In this document: one piece after another, positions 9,610 through 17,970 of the stretch
How the letters are laid out: each line of letters opens with the position of its first letter
How positions within the stretch are numbered: the first letter of the stretch is position 1
Assembly (NCBI RefSeq): GCF_002898515.1
Contig: NZ_PPFX01000028.1
Coordinates: 1 to 54,294 of the forward strand
Length of the DNA stretch: 54,294 bases
Direction: 5' to 3'
DNA from: Geothermobacter hydrogeniphilus
GTDB taxonomy: Bacteria > Desulfobacterota > Desulfuromonadia > Desulfuromonadales > Geothermobacteraceae
Program-made: the position numbers and the translations under genes
The notes under the pieces: model-generated
What the model was told of the DNA's origin: nothing
Database searches by the model: none
The model's input: only the letters and a program-made list of their open reading frames with translations

Positions 9610-10077
9610 ATGACACAAGGCAAGAACTGGTTGCTCATAATTGTTATCCTGCTGTTGTTGACGGCCTGTTCAACGGTTCGTCCTGAACCGCCGGATGTTT
9701 CTCTTCGGAGCCTGGAACTGAAGGACTTCAACCTGAGCCACGCCCTGCTTCAGGCTGAACTTGAACTTCACAATCCTAACAGTTTCAGCCTGACGATCCG
9801 ACACGCGGACTACAGGTTGAAACTGAACGACATCGAAATTTCCAACGGCCGGTCGAACACGGCCGTCGACATTCCGGCCCACGGCCGTGGGATACTGACT
9901 TTGGACCTGACGGCCGCCTATTTGGACCTGATCCGTTTTCTGAACAAAAGTTCTTCGACTCAGCCCCTGGAGTATCAGTTCGACGGCACGATCGAAATCG
10001 GCGGGTTCGGAATTTTCAGTTACCCTTTCCCGATCCACGAGCAAGGCACAATCGATCTGCAGGAGTGGCTGCAATGA
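9610..10077 (+). CDS. LEA-type-2-like lipoprotein
   Basis: This 155-residue predicted lipoprotein has a signal sequence ending in LLLTAC. The mature part looks like the water-stress/LEA14 beta-sandwich domain: ELELHNPNSFSLTIRHADYRLKLNDIEI is the characteristic strand pair with a conserved NPN turn, followed by IPAHGRGILTLDL. Bacterial members are periplasmic lipoproteins of unknown function. The ATG at 9610 was chosen because it precedes the signal peptide directly. The stop codon overlaps the start of the metallopeptidase gene by four bases (ATGA), so the two are probably co-translated. The gene is divergent from the vanZ-like gene. Confidence 0.75.
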   Translation: MTQGKNWLLIIVILLLLTACSTVRPEPPDVSLRSLELKDFNLSHALLQAELELHNPNSFSLTIRHADYRLKLNDIEISNGRSNTAVDIPAHGRGILTLDLTAAYLDLIRFLNKSSSTQPLEYQFDGTIEIGGFGIFSYPFPIHEQGTIDLQEWLQ

Positions 10078-12182
10078 AGAATGCCGACCGACGGATTATA
10101 AAGGATTCTCCGCCGTTGCGCATCCTGCTTTTCCTGCTGCTGCTGTTTCCCGGGGTTGCCGTCGCCGCAGATCCGCCCTCCGCGGCCATACACCATCAAC
10201 TGGATATCCGTCTCGACCCGGAGAAGGGGCTGATTGCCGGGCTCGACCGAATCTCCTACGACACCCCGCTCGGCAATCTCGATCTGCGGTTAAACACCGC
10301 AGCGACGGGGATTACGGTCCGCTCGGGCGATCGCCCGCTGCCGTTTCAGCGGCGTGGAGATCGTTTGCTGATCACGGCCGGGACGGCTATGAACATGACC
10401 GTCAAGTGGCGAATTCTTCTTGACGCCGGAAAACAAGAGAATCCCGAACACGATGAAGACCCCAGCTACGGAGTCCGGCTGGAGATGACCGCGCGCGGCG
10501 GTTTCCTGGACGCCGACACCGCCTGGTATCCGTACCGGGAGGAGCAATCCTCGACTTTCTCTATCCTGGTCAGACTCCCGGTGGGTTACTGGGCGGTGAC
10601 CGCCGGGGAGATTGCCGACTGGACCGCCGGGGATAAAGAGAACCGCATCCGTTTCCGCATCGACTATCCCCTGCCCGGCCTGACCCTGGCGGTCGGTCCC
10701 TGGCGACTGCGGGAAGACCGCTCCGGCCCGATTCCTCTCTACACATTTTTCGGGCGGGACAACAACTCTCTCTCCGCCACCTATCTTTCCGCGGCGCGCT
10801 CCTTCCTGGCCCTGTATGAATCCCTGTTCGGCCCCTACCCGTTTCACAAATTCGCCATGGTGGAGAATTTCATCCCGACCGGCTACGGCTTCCCCTCGTG
10901 GACCCTGCTCGGCAGCCGTGTCATCAGACTCCCCTTCATCGTTAAAACCAGCCTGGGCCATGAAATCGCCCATTCCTGGTGGGGCAACGGCGTCCGTGTT
11001 GACGCCCGGCACGGCAACTGGTCGGAAGGGCTGACAACCTATGTTGCCGACTATCTCTACAAGGAACGTCAGGGGAAAGAAGCGGCCAAAGACTATCGAC
11101 GGAAAATTCTCCGCGAATACGCAACCCTGGTTCCCGAACAGGCGATGCCCCTGAACCGCTTCCGGTCCCGATTCGACAAGGCCAGCCAGGCGATCGGCTA
11201 CGGCAAGGCAGCGATGGTCTTTCACCTGATCCGGAGACGAATCGGGGACCGGGCGTTCTGGTCAGCCCTGCGCCGGCTGGCAGGAGAAAAAATGTACCGG
11301 CGGGCCGACTGGCAGGATCTGCTGGATACTTTTTCCGCTGTTTCCGGCATTCCCCTGGAAAACGAAATCCGCCCCTGGCTGGAACGGGACGACATTCCGG
11401 ATCTGCAGTTGAACGAACTGCACAGAACAGCAACCGACGGCGGATGGCGGATCAAGGGAGTGCTGCGGCAACGAACCGGCCCCTACCCGCTGCGGTTGCC
11501 GGTCGTCATCCGCACCAGCACCGGTCGGAAGGAGCGGACCTTGCGTGTTACCGCAACAAGTACGGAATTCAGTTTCAACTGCGACAGGCAACCCCTGGCA
11601 TTCAGCGTTGACCCCGACAACCAGGTGATGCGACGACTGACCAGGGAGGAGATTCCGCTCACGATCAACAACCTGCGGGCGGCACCCCAGTTGCGGGTTG
11701 TTGAACATCCGGGGCTCCAGGCCGGTCAGAAGCAGGCCGTCCGGCGGCTGTTGGACGGCCTGCGAAAAACCACCGCCAGAATTACAACCGGGACATCGCT
11801 GAAAGATGCCAACCCTTCAGAAACAGTTCTTTATGTTTCTTCCTTTAAGAATATACCTGAACAATGGCGACCGCCTGGATTGACATCTTCATCGACCGGC
11901 GGGTTCCAATTCAACGGTCGGGAAATAACTGCTGAAATTTCCCTGCTATGCGTCTGGCCGAAACGGAGAGGCGGGCTGCAGGCTCTGTTTGTCCCGGCTG
12001 ACAGCCCGGTGGCCACAGTGGTTGCCCGCAAAATTCCCCATTACGGGCGCTACAGTTACCTGCTGTTCAGCGGCAGCCAAAATTATCTCAAGGGAACATT
12101 GAGAGCCGGGCATTCGCCGCTGAGTTTTTCCTGGCCCGATCACAACCTTGTCCCCCGGGGGAAAACGACCGCGGACAACTGA
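10074..12182 (+). CDS. Exported M1-family (gluzincin) metallopeptidase
   Basis: This 702-residue protein has an N-terminal signal peptide (LRILLFLLLLFPGVAVAADPP). The catalytic zinc site is intact: HEIAH at about residues 296-300, and the third ligand Glu (EGLTTYVADY) 18 residues later, the HEXXH-x18-E spacing of M1 aminopeptidases. Upstream, FAMVENF sits where the M1 exopeptidase motif GxMEN lies, but that motif is altered, so classical aminopeptidase specificity is doubtful. The last 300 residues are not recognised. Translation is coupled to the preceding lipoprotein (ATGA overlap; AGGAG upstream). It probably acts in the periplasm or outside the cell. Confidence 0.85.
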   Translation: MKNADRRIIKDSPPLRILLFLLLLFPGVAVAADPPSAAIHHQLDIRLDPEKGLIAGLDRISYDTPLGNLDLRLNTAATGITVRSGDRPLPFQRRGDRLLITAGTAMNMTVKWRILLDAGKQENPEHDEDPSYGVRLEMTARGGFLDADTAWYPYREEQSSTFSILVRLPVGYWAVTAGEIADWTAGDKENRIRFRIDYPLPGLTLAVGPWRLREDRSGPIPLYTFFGRDNNSLSATYLSAARSFLALYESLFGPYPFHKFAMVENFIPTGYGFPSWTLLGSRVIRLPFIVKTSLGHEIAHSWWGNGVRVDARHGNWSEGLTTYVADYLYKERQGKEAAKDYRRKILREYATLVPEQAMPLNRFRSRFDKASQAIGYGKAAMVFHLIRRRIGDRAFWSALRRLAGEKMYRRADWQDLLDTFSAVSGIPLENEIRPWLERDDIPDLQLNELHRTATDGGWRIKGVLRQRTGPYPLRLPVVIRTSTGRKERTLRVTATSTEFSFNCDRQPLAFSVDPDNQVMRRLTREEIPLTINNLRAAPQLRVVEHPGLQAGQKQAVRRLLDGLRKTTARITTGTSLKDANPSETVLYVSSFKNIPEQWRPPGLTSSSTGGFQFNGREITAEISLLCVWPKRRGGLQALFVPADSPVATVVARKIPHYGRYSYLLFSGSQNYLKGTLRAGHSPLSFSWPDHNLVPRGKTTADN

Positions 12183-12243
12183 CGATCTTTGTGGGCGTTA
12201 CTGATCGGGACAACTCCCTGAAAAGATTTCCCTGCCCCACCGG

Positions 12244-12849
12244 TCAGGGCAGATCGGACAGGGGAACCGAAAACTGTTTCCCTTTGAACCGAAAAACCAC
12301 CTTGTCGGGAAGAATCTCGACGACTTCGACCCCGGCCACGGTTGTGCCGGCCAGAACCGGAAGATCGTTGACAACCGCCATCCGGTTTTCGGCATTCGCC
12401 TGATAGGCGATGCCGGAAACGACCAGGCGGGGATGTTCAAAGCGATCAACCGGTTGAGACTGTACCGGTTGAGACTGTACCGGTTGAGACTGTACCGGTT
12501 GAGACTGTACCGGTTGAGACTGTACCGGTTGAGACTGTACCGGTTGAGACTGTACCGGCTGAGACTGTACCGGCTGAGACTGTACCGGCTGAGACTGTAC
12601 CGGCTGAGACTGTACCGGCTGAGACTGTACCGGCTGCCGCATGGCTTCGGGAAGAAACATCCGGGCGACATACATCCCTCCCAGAGTCCCGCCCAGAACC
12701 AGCACAACCAGTATCAACGGCATGAGCCAGTTCCGTTTCCCTGATCGACCGGTGGCGCGCAGAATATCCGTGGCGATGTCAACCTTGCCCTGCTGCCGGC
12801 GATTTTTTTCTTCTTCGAGTTTTTTCAATGCCTTGAGAATAGAACTCAT
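12244..12849 (-). CDS. gspB: GspB-like type II secretion assembly factor with VQSQP repeats
   Basis: This 201-residue protein has a short cytoplasmic head (MSSILKALKKLEEEK), one membrane helix (about residues 40-65), a Pro/Gln-rich periplasmic linker and a C-terminal GspB domain (LVVSGIAYQANAENRMAVVND through VVFRFKGKQFSVPL). The family works with GspA/ExeA to pass or anchor the type II secretion secretin through peptidoglycan. The linker consists of twelve perfect VQSQP units encoded by a 15-bp minisatellite. The gene overlaps the gspA stop by four bases, which supports the pairing. The rest of the secretion system is not in this window. Confidence 0.85.
   Translation of the reverse strand: MSSILKALKKLEEEKNRRQQGKVDIATDILRATGRSGKRNWLMPLILVVLVLGGTLGGMYVARMFLPEAMRQPVQSQPVQSQPVQSQPVQSQPVQSQPVQSQPVQSQPVQSQPVQSQPVQSQPVQSQPVQSQPVDRFEHPRLVVSGIAYQANAENRMAVVNDLPVLAGTTVAGVEVVEILPDKVVFRFKGKQFSVPLSDLP
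12451..12630 (-). repeat. 12 x 15-bp coding minisatellite in gspB
   Basis: There are twelve uninterrupted 15-bp units. On the plus strand, seven copies of CGGTTGAGACTGTAC (12451-12555) are followed by five of CGGCTGAGACTGTAC (12556-12630). On the coding strand each unit encodes VQSQP, and the single T/C difference is a silent CAA/CAG change. The block structure, with identical neighbours in two runs, is what slippage or unequal crossover produces. Because the unit is a multiple of three, copy-number change alters linker length and not frame. Other frames of the array stay open, but those are not genes. Confidence 0.97.
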
Positions 12850-14543
12850 GCCCCTTCCTCCCGGGGAGTCGACGCCTCAAGCTCGGCCTCGAAAAAACCT
12901 GCCGCGCGGTACAGCAGGATCAGGGTCTGCGGTCCGATCCGGCCATCCTGAAGCAGGCCGGAATCCGCCTGAAAACGGGTGACAGCAGAGACTGTCAGTT
13001 GATCGAAAACTCCGGTGGGGTTGCCCCGATAATAACCGGCCTTGGCAAGCAGCTGCTGAATACGTTCGATGTCGGTTCCGCGTTGTCCCGGCTGCCCGAC
13101 AGGAGAAAGTCCGGCATGATTCCGCCACAGCAGAATCGCGCGTCCGGACCAGAGGGCTTTCAACTCTTCAGTCCGGAGCCGGTCTATTCCGGCCAGCACA
13201 GGCGCATAACGATAACCGCCGCCGTCAACACCGGTCAGAGCAAGATAACGTCGGCCACGGGCACCCGGTACTGTCAGGTCGAGAATGACAGGCAGATTGA
13301 AACGTAGCAGGCCCTCCAGTCCGCCAGCGTAGGACGCCATGTCCAGTCCCTGGGTCGAGGCCGCATGGGCGATGTCGTTGACAGCAAGTCGCGCCCCGCC
13401 CTTCAGCGGGGGAAGATGCCAGATGGCGAGCAAAGCGCAGTAGGCCGCGCCGATACGTGCGGCGTCCGGCGATCGGTCAAGGGAACGCCTCAGGCGGAAC
13501 AATCTTTTTTCCAACCCGGGGTTGTCCGTGGCACCGGAAACAGGCGATTCCAGGACGCTTGACGAAGGCACCGACCGATGAGGTGATTCCGCAGCGGGAA
13601 AGGGCTGTTCAACCGACAGCGATGGGCCGGACAGATTTTTTTCCTGATAGTAGAACCAGAAACCGGCCGAGAGGATGACAACCACCAGCAGGAGGGTCGC
13701 ATAGAGATAGCGGCGGTCACCGCTGTCATGTCCCGTTTCGCGCCAGAGTTCTTTACGGGCCTGGCGCACATGATTGTCGGTGACCTGGCTGCCGTTTTCA
13801 CTGAAACAGACCAGCAGGCAGCGGTCGCAGAGAACATTGATGAGCCGGGGATTGCCACCACTCCGTTTAAGAATAAGCTTGAGCGCGGCGGGGGTGAAAA
13901 GATCGGAACGGGACTGCCCGGCAACGGACATTCGATGCTGAATGTAACGCAGGGAGTCTTCTTCCGTCATCGTCTCAAGATGATAGCTGACGGTGATCCG
14001 TTGCCGCAGCTGACGCAGGTCGTCACGACGAAGCATCTGCCGCAGTTCCGGCTGGCCGACGAGGACAATCTGGATCAGTTTATCGGTCTCAGTTTCCAGG
14101 TTGGACAACAGCCGTATCTGTTCAAGGACCTCGGGAGAAAGATTCTGCGCCTCATCAACCACCAGCACAACGGTATGACCTGCCCGGTTCTGCTGCAGCA
14201 AAAAGTCATTCAAATAGCTCTGCAGTTCCGACAGGCTGACGGTGTCAGCGGCAATTCCGAATTCCCGGTTGATGCTCTGCAGCAGTTCGACCGCGTCGAG
14301 GCGGGGGTTGAAGATCAGGGCCAGACGATACAGATCATCATCAAGCTGCTTGAACAGGGTTCTTAAAACCGTTGTTTTGCCGGTTCCGACTTCCCCCGTC
14401 ACCTCGATGAAACCGCAATGGTTCTGAATGCCGTAGAGCAGATGAGCGAAGACCTCCTTATGGGTCGCGCTCAGAAACATGAAGTCCGGGTTCGGAGTGA
14501 TGTTGAACGGTTTTTTTTCAAAACCGAAATGCTTCAGATACAT
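12846..14543 (-). CDS. gspA: ExeA/GspA-like AAA ATPase with peptidoglycan-binding domain
   Basis: This 565-residue protein starts with the ExeA hallmark MYLKHFGFEKKPFNITPNPDF. It carries an AAA domain with Walker A GEVGTGKTT (about residues 50-58) and Walker B VVLVVDEAQNLS. One membrane helix follows near residues 278-300, then a periplasmic region that ends in a peptidoglycan-binding domain (IQQLLAKAGYYRGNPTGVFD through GRIGPQTLILLY). In the type II pathway GspA uses ATP and cell-wall binding to help insert the secretin multimer. The ATG at 14543 starts the family's typical N-terminus. The stop overlaps the gspB start (ATGA). Confidence 0.92.
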   Translation of the reverse strand: MYLKHFGFEKKPFNITPNPDFMFLSATHKEVFAHLLYGIQNHCGFIEVTGEVGTGKTTVLRTLFKQLDDDLYRLALIFNPRLDAVELLQSINREFGIAADTVSLSELQSYLNDFLLQQNRAGHTVVLVVDEAQNLSPEVLEQIRLLSNLETETDKLIQIVLVGQPELRQMLRRDDLRQLRQRITVSYHLETMTEEDSLRYIQHRMSVAGQSRSDLFTPAALKLILKRSGGNPRLINVLCDRCLLVCFSENGSQVTDNHVRQARKELWRETGHDSGDRRYLYATLLLVVVILSAGFWFYYQEKNLSGPSLSVEQPFPAAESPHRSVPSSSVLESPVSGATDNPGLEKRLFRLRRSLDRSPDAARIGAAYCALLAIWHLPPLKGGARLAVNDIAHAASTQGLDMASYAGGLEGLLRFNLPVILDLTVPGARGRRYLALTGVDGGGYRYAPVLAGIDRLRTEELKALWSGRAILLWRNHAGLSPVGQPGQRGTDIERIQQLLAKAGYYRGNPTGVFDQLTVSAVTRFQADSGLLQDGRIGPQTLILLYRAAGFFEAELEASTPREEGA

Positions 14544-14654
14544 GGGTGCCTCGAGTACGGGTTGACAGCGGTATTAATTTTTCACAGCTGCTCTATTATT
14601 GCAAGAAAACTGACCACCCCAACGGCACCCGGCGGAGAAAGAAAAAACGAGGTG

Positions 14655-15101
14655 TCAGCTGCGCAGAGAGTATTCCTTGAGACGGGCGACATGGATTTCA
14701 TCCGCCTTGCCCAGCCGGTTGAAGGTTTCCTGCATCGTCGGATCCAGACACTCAACAGCCAGATGGAGATGCACCCGCATGAAATCCTCTTCCAGTTTCA
14801 ACAGCACCATGACCGCTTCCCGTTCACTCAAGGTTTTCATCTGCACCAGGTCGAAGGTTTCCTGAACATCCAGCAGCAGCCGGCGGGCCTCATCCTCGGC
14901 GATATGATAACCGGCGTACGTTTTGTCGGGATCAAAGCGCTGGGCGAACCGTAACAGCCGGGCATGTTCCAGTTCGTCCCGGGCCATCTCTTCCCAGATC
15001 AACCGCAGCTCACTTTCCGCCGGCAATTGTTCGGCCAGGCAAAAATAAACCCGGCTGACGGCTTCCTCAATTTCAGCGCAGATTGCGAGTTGTTTGATCA
15101 T
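14655..15101 (-). CDS. Ferritin-like diiron (rubrerythrin-type) protein
   Basis: This 148-residue four-helix bundle has carboxylate and histidine ligands in the expected places: EIEEAVSRVYFCLAE in helix 1, EEMARDELEHARLL in helix 2, LEEDFMRVHLHLA in helix 3 and KADEIHVARLKEY in helix 4. This is the double ExxH arrangement of a diiron site. There is no rubredoxin Cys4 domain, so it is a short ferritin-like protein and not a complete rubrerythrin. The start at 15101 is set by AGGAGGG five bases upstream. A good promoter lies at 15148-15175. A role in oxidative stress or iron handling is inferred from the family only. Confidence 0.85.
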   Translation of the reverse strand: MIKQLAICAEIEEAVSRVYFCLAEQLPAESELRLIWEEMARDELEHARLLRFAQRFDPDKTYAGYHIAEDEARRLLLDVQETFDLVQMKTLSEREAVMVLLKLEEDFMRVHLHLAVECLDPTMQETFNRLGKADEIHVARLKEYSLRS

Positions 15102-15147
15102 GGAGACCCTCCTGGCAGGAATAAAACCGGAAAACGATATCGGATGG

Positions 15148-15175
15148 AGTATAACGGACCTCGGAAAATGTACAA
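15148..15175 (-). promoter_or_regulatory. Sigma-70-type promoter for the ferritin-like gene
   Basis: On the minus strand TTGTAC (15175-15170) and TATACT (15153-15148) are separated by 16 bases. The predicted start of transcription is about 40 bases before the ATG at 15101. Nothing else on this strand fits between it and the gene. Confidence 0.6.
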
Positions 15176-15181
15176 ACATCA

Positions 15182-15201
15182 TCAGCCACTGCAGTGGCTG
15201 A
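15182..15201. repeat. Perfect 20-bp palindrome
   Basis: TCAGCCACTGCAGTGGCTGA is a perfect inverted repeat with no loop. It lies between the stop of the BioD/DRTGG gene (15226) and the promoter of the ferritin-like gene. It could be a weak terminator (no T run follows) or a dimer-binding operator for the ferritin-like gene, since it sits just upstream of that promoter's -35. The sequence does not decide between these. Confidence 0.6.
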
Positions 15202-15225
15202 ATGTTCAAACAACAGCGACAGCCA

Positions 15226-16326
15226 TCAAATCCCGAAAAGTTCGTCGATAGCATTGAAGTCAAGCTCGGTTTCGGCCAGTTGCTGGACGAGATTGATTTT
15301 TTCCTCATCCTCGGCGGTTATCTTGGACACGTAATTTTCCAGTTGGGAAAAAATTTCCGCCGTGGTTCGTTGTTCGCAGCGCAGGTATGGAATCCTGCTG
15401 TCTTCGAGAATCTTCCGGGTGATGGCGGAAACGGGTGCAACACCGGTAATAACGATACCAGCAATCTTTTCGAAATATTCGGGCATATGATAAAGGGTCG
15501 ACAGCATAACCAGCAGTTCATCGCGGCTGCTGGTCACCACCAGCAGGGTCGAAGGCAACAACAGGTCGACAACCCGCTGCGTAGACGCCGCCCCGAGCTG
15601 CACATGGTGCACAATGCGCGAAATCTGCCGGGAATCGCCCTCAAGCTCAAGGTCGAGCAGGCGGGAAACGGTCAGCAGGGTCGGATTGGCCAGGATCTGT
15701 GAATAATTGAATCCGGCCTGTACGGCAATGTCCTTCGGAATCATCGCCTGTTTCAGGTAGTGCAGCACCAGTTCGCGGTTGCGACCGCGGATCTTGTTGG
15801 GCAGCACCAGCTTGACATCCGCGCCTTCTGCTTCGAACAGCGCCAGGTTGAGGCAAATGTCATCAACCGCACTGCCGATACCGGCTCCCGAGACCATCAG
15901 CACTGGAGCTTCCACGGCACGGGCGATCCTGGCATTGCTGATGCCGGCAACCGAACCGACTCCCACATGACCGGCCCCCTCAAGGACCAGGTAATCCACT
16001 CTTTCCTCCAGCTTCCTGACCGCCTCAACGATTCTTTCCAGCAGGGCCTCGGGGCGGATATAACCATCCAGGATGCGCCGGGTGTCGCCCGCTTCCAGAA
16101 CAACCGGGGACATCAGGCTGATATCAGCGGCCAGATCATAGACCCGGGCCATCAGCTTGGCGTCCATATCGACGTCCCGCCCTTCGAACCTGGCGCTTTT
16201 CGGGCCGAAGGGTTTGATAAACCCGATCCGCTCATATTTTTTGCGCGCCATGTGCAGCAGGGAAAGACTGATGGTGGTTTTGCCGCAATTCTGACCGGTG
16301 GCGGCGACGAAAATCTTCTTGGCCAC
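15226..16326 (-). CDS. BioD/CobQ-like P-loop ATPase with DRTGG domain
   Basis: This protein of about 366 residues has an N-terminal dethiobiotin-synthetase-like P-loop domain (VAATGQNCGKTTISLSLL at about residues 6-23, and LVLEGAGHVGVGSV). Its C-terminal half resembles the DRTGG domain, the regulatory part found in long phosphotransacetylases, but no phosphotransacetylase catalytic domain follows. The function of such stand-alone proteins is not established. The start is GTG at 16326, with AGGAG seven bases upstream. The frame stays open back to 16545 but that extension runs through the dispersed palindromic element (copy B) and is not protein coding. Its neighbour downstream is the ferritin-like gene. 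Confidence 0.75.
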   Translation of the reverse strand: MAKKIFVAATGQNCGKTTISLSLLHMARKKYERIGFIKPFGPKSARFEGRDVDMDAKLMARVYDLAADISLMSPVVLEAGDTRRILDGYIRPEALLERIVEAVRKLEERVDYLVLEGAGHVGVGSVAGISNARIARAVEAPVLMVSGAGIGSAVDDICLNLALFEAEGADVKLVLPNKIRGRNRELVLHYLKQAMIPKDIAVQAGFNYSQILANPTLLTVSRLLDLELEGDSRQISRIVHHVQLGAASTQRVVDLLLPSTLLVVTSSRDELLVMLSTLYHMPEYFEKIAGIVITGVAPVSAITRKILEDSRIPYLRCEQRTTAEIFSQLENYVSKITAEDEEKINLVQQLAETELDFNAIDELFGI

Positions 16327-16388
16327 TTGGTGACTCCTGGATACGTCGTAAAATCGTTCAGCGATCGTCTGAAGAAACGAACCCATGA

Positions 16389-16420
16389 CCGGCGGACAGC
16401 ACAAAGTCATTGATTCGGGG
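16389..16420 (-). repeat. Partial element abutting copy B in inverted orientation
   Basis: The sequence GGCGGACAGCACAAAGTCAT followed by TGATTCGGGG matches the left part of a reverse-oriented element: compare CGGCGGATAGCACAAGCCAT in copy D. It ends in a variant terminus, GATTCGGGG. It is separated from copy B only by TATA and is read as the remnant of an earlier insertion. Confidence 0.55.
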
Positions 16421-16424
16421 TATA

Positions 16425-16587
16425 CCCGAATCAGTGGGTTCATGGCGGATGAAGAGTGCAGGGGCTTGACCTGAATGTGGTTTTCAAAAATCTGAGGCGC
16501 ACCCAAAGGTTCGCCGGTGATTTTTGAGAAGCGCAGGCAGGTCAATGGCTTGTGCTATTCGACGGCGATGAACTCACTGATTCAGGG
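16425..16587 (+). repeat. Dispersed palindromic element, copy B, with 4-bp direct repeats
   Basis: This 163-bp copy has ends CCCGAATCA and TGATTCAGGG. It is flanked by TATA on both sides (16421-16424 and 16588-16591), which looks like a target-site duplication. Internally it shares GGCGCACCC-AAGGTTCGCCGG and the CAAAAATC/GATTTTTG stem with the other copies. It occupies the space upstream of the BioD/DRTGG gene and downstream of the DUF882 gene terminator, and disrupts neither. Confidence 0.85.
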
Positions 16588-16615
16588 TATAGAATACAGG
16601 GTGGCCGGAAGGCTG

Positions 16616-16650
16616 AAAAGAAAAAAGGTCTGCCGTCAAGACAGACCTTC
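16616..16650 (-). terminator. Rho-independent terminator after the DUF882 gene
   Basis: On the minus strand AAGGTCTG, a nine-base loop and CAGACCTT are followed by TTTTCTTTT. The hairpin occupies 16625-16649, about 23 bases after the stop of the DUF882 gene. Confidence 0.85.
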
Positions 16651-16672
16651 GGGTGTGGCATGAAAGCTGCGG

Positions 16673-17239
16673 CTACCAGTAACGCACGCGGCCGGTATCG
16701 ACATGGACAAAATTCGATTTCGGGTAATAACCGACGCCACCGCCCTTGACGGCAACGGCCGCCGCACGCAAGCGGGACAGGTCGCAACCGGGCAACCGGA
16801 TATCAATTGCCTTGCCCAGCATATGCAGGCTGTGTTTCGCGACTCCGCGGCTTCGCCTGCGCAAAAGTTCATTGGTGCGGGGGGAACGGTAACCTGAAAT
16901 GACCTGGAATTCGGCGCAGGCACCCAAACGGTTCTGAACACCGTAGAGCAGATCGAACAATTGCGGGTCAATCTCCTTGAGTTCCCCGGTACGATAATCC
17001 CGCAACAGGTAATTCAGGGCCTCAAGAGCATCTTTCTGATATCCCTGCGGGGTTCGATAGGGGATCTCCTTCAACACCTCGCCGGTATGCAGATTGTGGA
17101 GACTGAGGCATCGTTCGGACGTCAAATCCCCGTCAGCATAAGCAAAAACCGGCAGCGGCAGCAGCAGACCAAGACCGGCGCCAACCCCCGCCTTGAGAAC
17201 ATCTCTTCGTGTCAACCTGTTGAAAATTTTCAAAAACAA
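16673..17239 (-). CDS. Tat-exported DUF882 (YcbK-like, M15-type) peptidoglycan hydrolase
   Basis: This 188-residue protein has a twin-arginine signal (TRRDVLKAGVGAGLGLLLPLPVFA). The mature part carries the DUF882/peptidase M15 zinc-site pattern: SGYRSPRTNELL, then SLHMLGKAIDIRL (His and Asp ligands), then FVHVDTG (terminal His). Family members such as YcbK are periplasmic and are thought to cut peptide cross-links. No ATG precedes the signal; the frame begins with TTG at 17239 or TTG at 17233, with GGAG four or ten bases upstream respectively, so the exact start is uncertain. The gene stands alone with its own terminator. Confidence 0.85.
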   Translation of the reverse strand: MFLKIFNRLTRRDVLKAGVGAGLGLLLPLPVFAYADGDLTSERCLSLHNLHTGEVLKEIPYRTPQGYQKDALEALNYLLRDYRTGELKEIDPQLFDLLYGVQNRLGACAEFQVISGYRSPRTNELLRRRSRGVAKHSLHMLGKAIDIRLPGCDLSRLRAAAVAVKGGGVGYYPKSNFVHVDTGRVRYW

Positions 17240-17342
17240 AAAGCTCCGTGATCGTTATTTGTCCATCCGGGAACACGGCTGCGATCTCTCGCAGCAAACG
17301 TCGACTTGTCAAATGCAATATTCTTTCCAACAGATCAACAAC

Positions 17343-17419
17343 TGGCGGCCCCGACAGGATTCGAACCTGTGACCCTTCGCTTAGGAGGCGAATGCTCTAT
17401 CCAGCTGAGCTACGGGGCC
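17343..17419 (-). tRNA. tRNA-Arg (anticodon CCT)
   Basis: This 77-nt tRNA with encoded CCA is read on the minus strand. The acceptor stem is GGCCCCG/CGGGGCC, the D-arm is GCTCAGCTGGATAGAGC, and the anticodon stem TTCGC/GCGAA encloses the loop CTCCTAA, giving anticodon CCT. The T-arm is ACAGGTTCGAATCCTGT. It starts nine bases after the apt stop codon on the same strand, so it may be processed from the rpoS-apt transcript. Confidence 0.97.
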
Positions 17420-17428
17420 AAGAGAATG

Positions 17429-17944
17429 TCAGAATTGAAGAAGGCTGTGGACCTTGCCCTCGGGAAGGCGTTTGCGACCTTGAAGAAATTCAAGTTCGGC
17501 CAGAAAGGCACATTCAACAATCTCTGCCTGCAGTTGCTGCACAAGGTCAACCACCGCGGCAACAGTTCCGCCGGTCGCCAGCAAATCGTCGGCGATCAGG
17601 ACTTTTTCACCCGGCTCAAAAGCATCGATATGAATTTCAAGAGTGTCGGTGCCATATTCAAGTTCGTAGGTTTTCTGCAGAGTTTTCCACGGCAGTTTTC
17701 CCGGCTTGCGGACCAGGGCGATGCCGGTGCCGAGCTTGTAGGCAAGTGCCGAACCGAGGATGAAGCCACGCGCCTCGACACCGACCACTTTCTGGATCCC
17801 CTGTCCCAGATAACGATGGGCCATCAGGTCAATCATGCGATGGAAGTTGCGGCCATCCGCCAGCAATGTGGTGATGTCCTTGAAAACAATCCCTTTCTTG
17901 GGGAAATCGGGCACATCGCGAATAAATCTTTTCAACTCATCCAT
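17429..17944 (-). CDS. apt: Adenine phosphoribosyltransferase
   Basis: This 171-residue enzyme converts adenine and PRPP to AMP and pyrophosphate (purine salvage). It shows the family's N-terminal [18 protein letters not shown], the [20 protein letters not shown] segment, and the PRPP-binding motif [13 protein letters not shown]. The ATG at 17944 has AAGGA at a proper distance; a longer in-frame start at 17974 would overlap rpoS. The gene lies 26 bases after rpoS and directly before tRNA-Arg. Confidence 0.95.
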   Translation of the reverse strand: MDELKRFIRDVPDFPKKGIVFKDITTLLADGRNFHRMIDLMAHRYLGQGIQKVVGVEARGFILGSALAYKLGTGIALVRKPGKLPWKTLQKTYELEYGTDTLEIHIDAFEPGEKVLIADDLLATGGTVAAVVDLVQQLQAEIVECAFLAELEFLQGRKRLPEGKVHSLLQF

Positions 17945-17970
17945 GATGGAGTCCTTTTCCGGGAGCGGAT

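Noticed and set aside
12433-12744. Open frame of repeated RLRLY units, and a possible CRISPR array
   Set aside because: The 15-bp repeats have no spacers and encode VQSQP in the gspB frame; other frames stay open only because the unit is a multiple of three.
16327-16545. N-terminal extension of the BioD/DRTGG protein
   Set aside because: It reads through element copy B, and the GTG at 16326 has a far better ribosome site and begins at the conserved P-loop domain.
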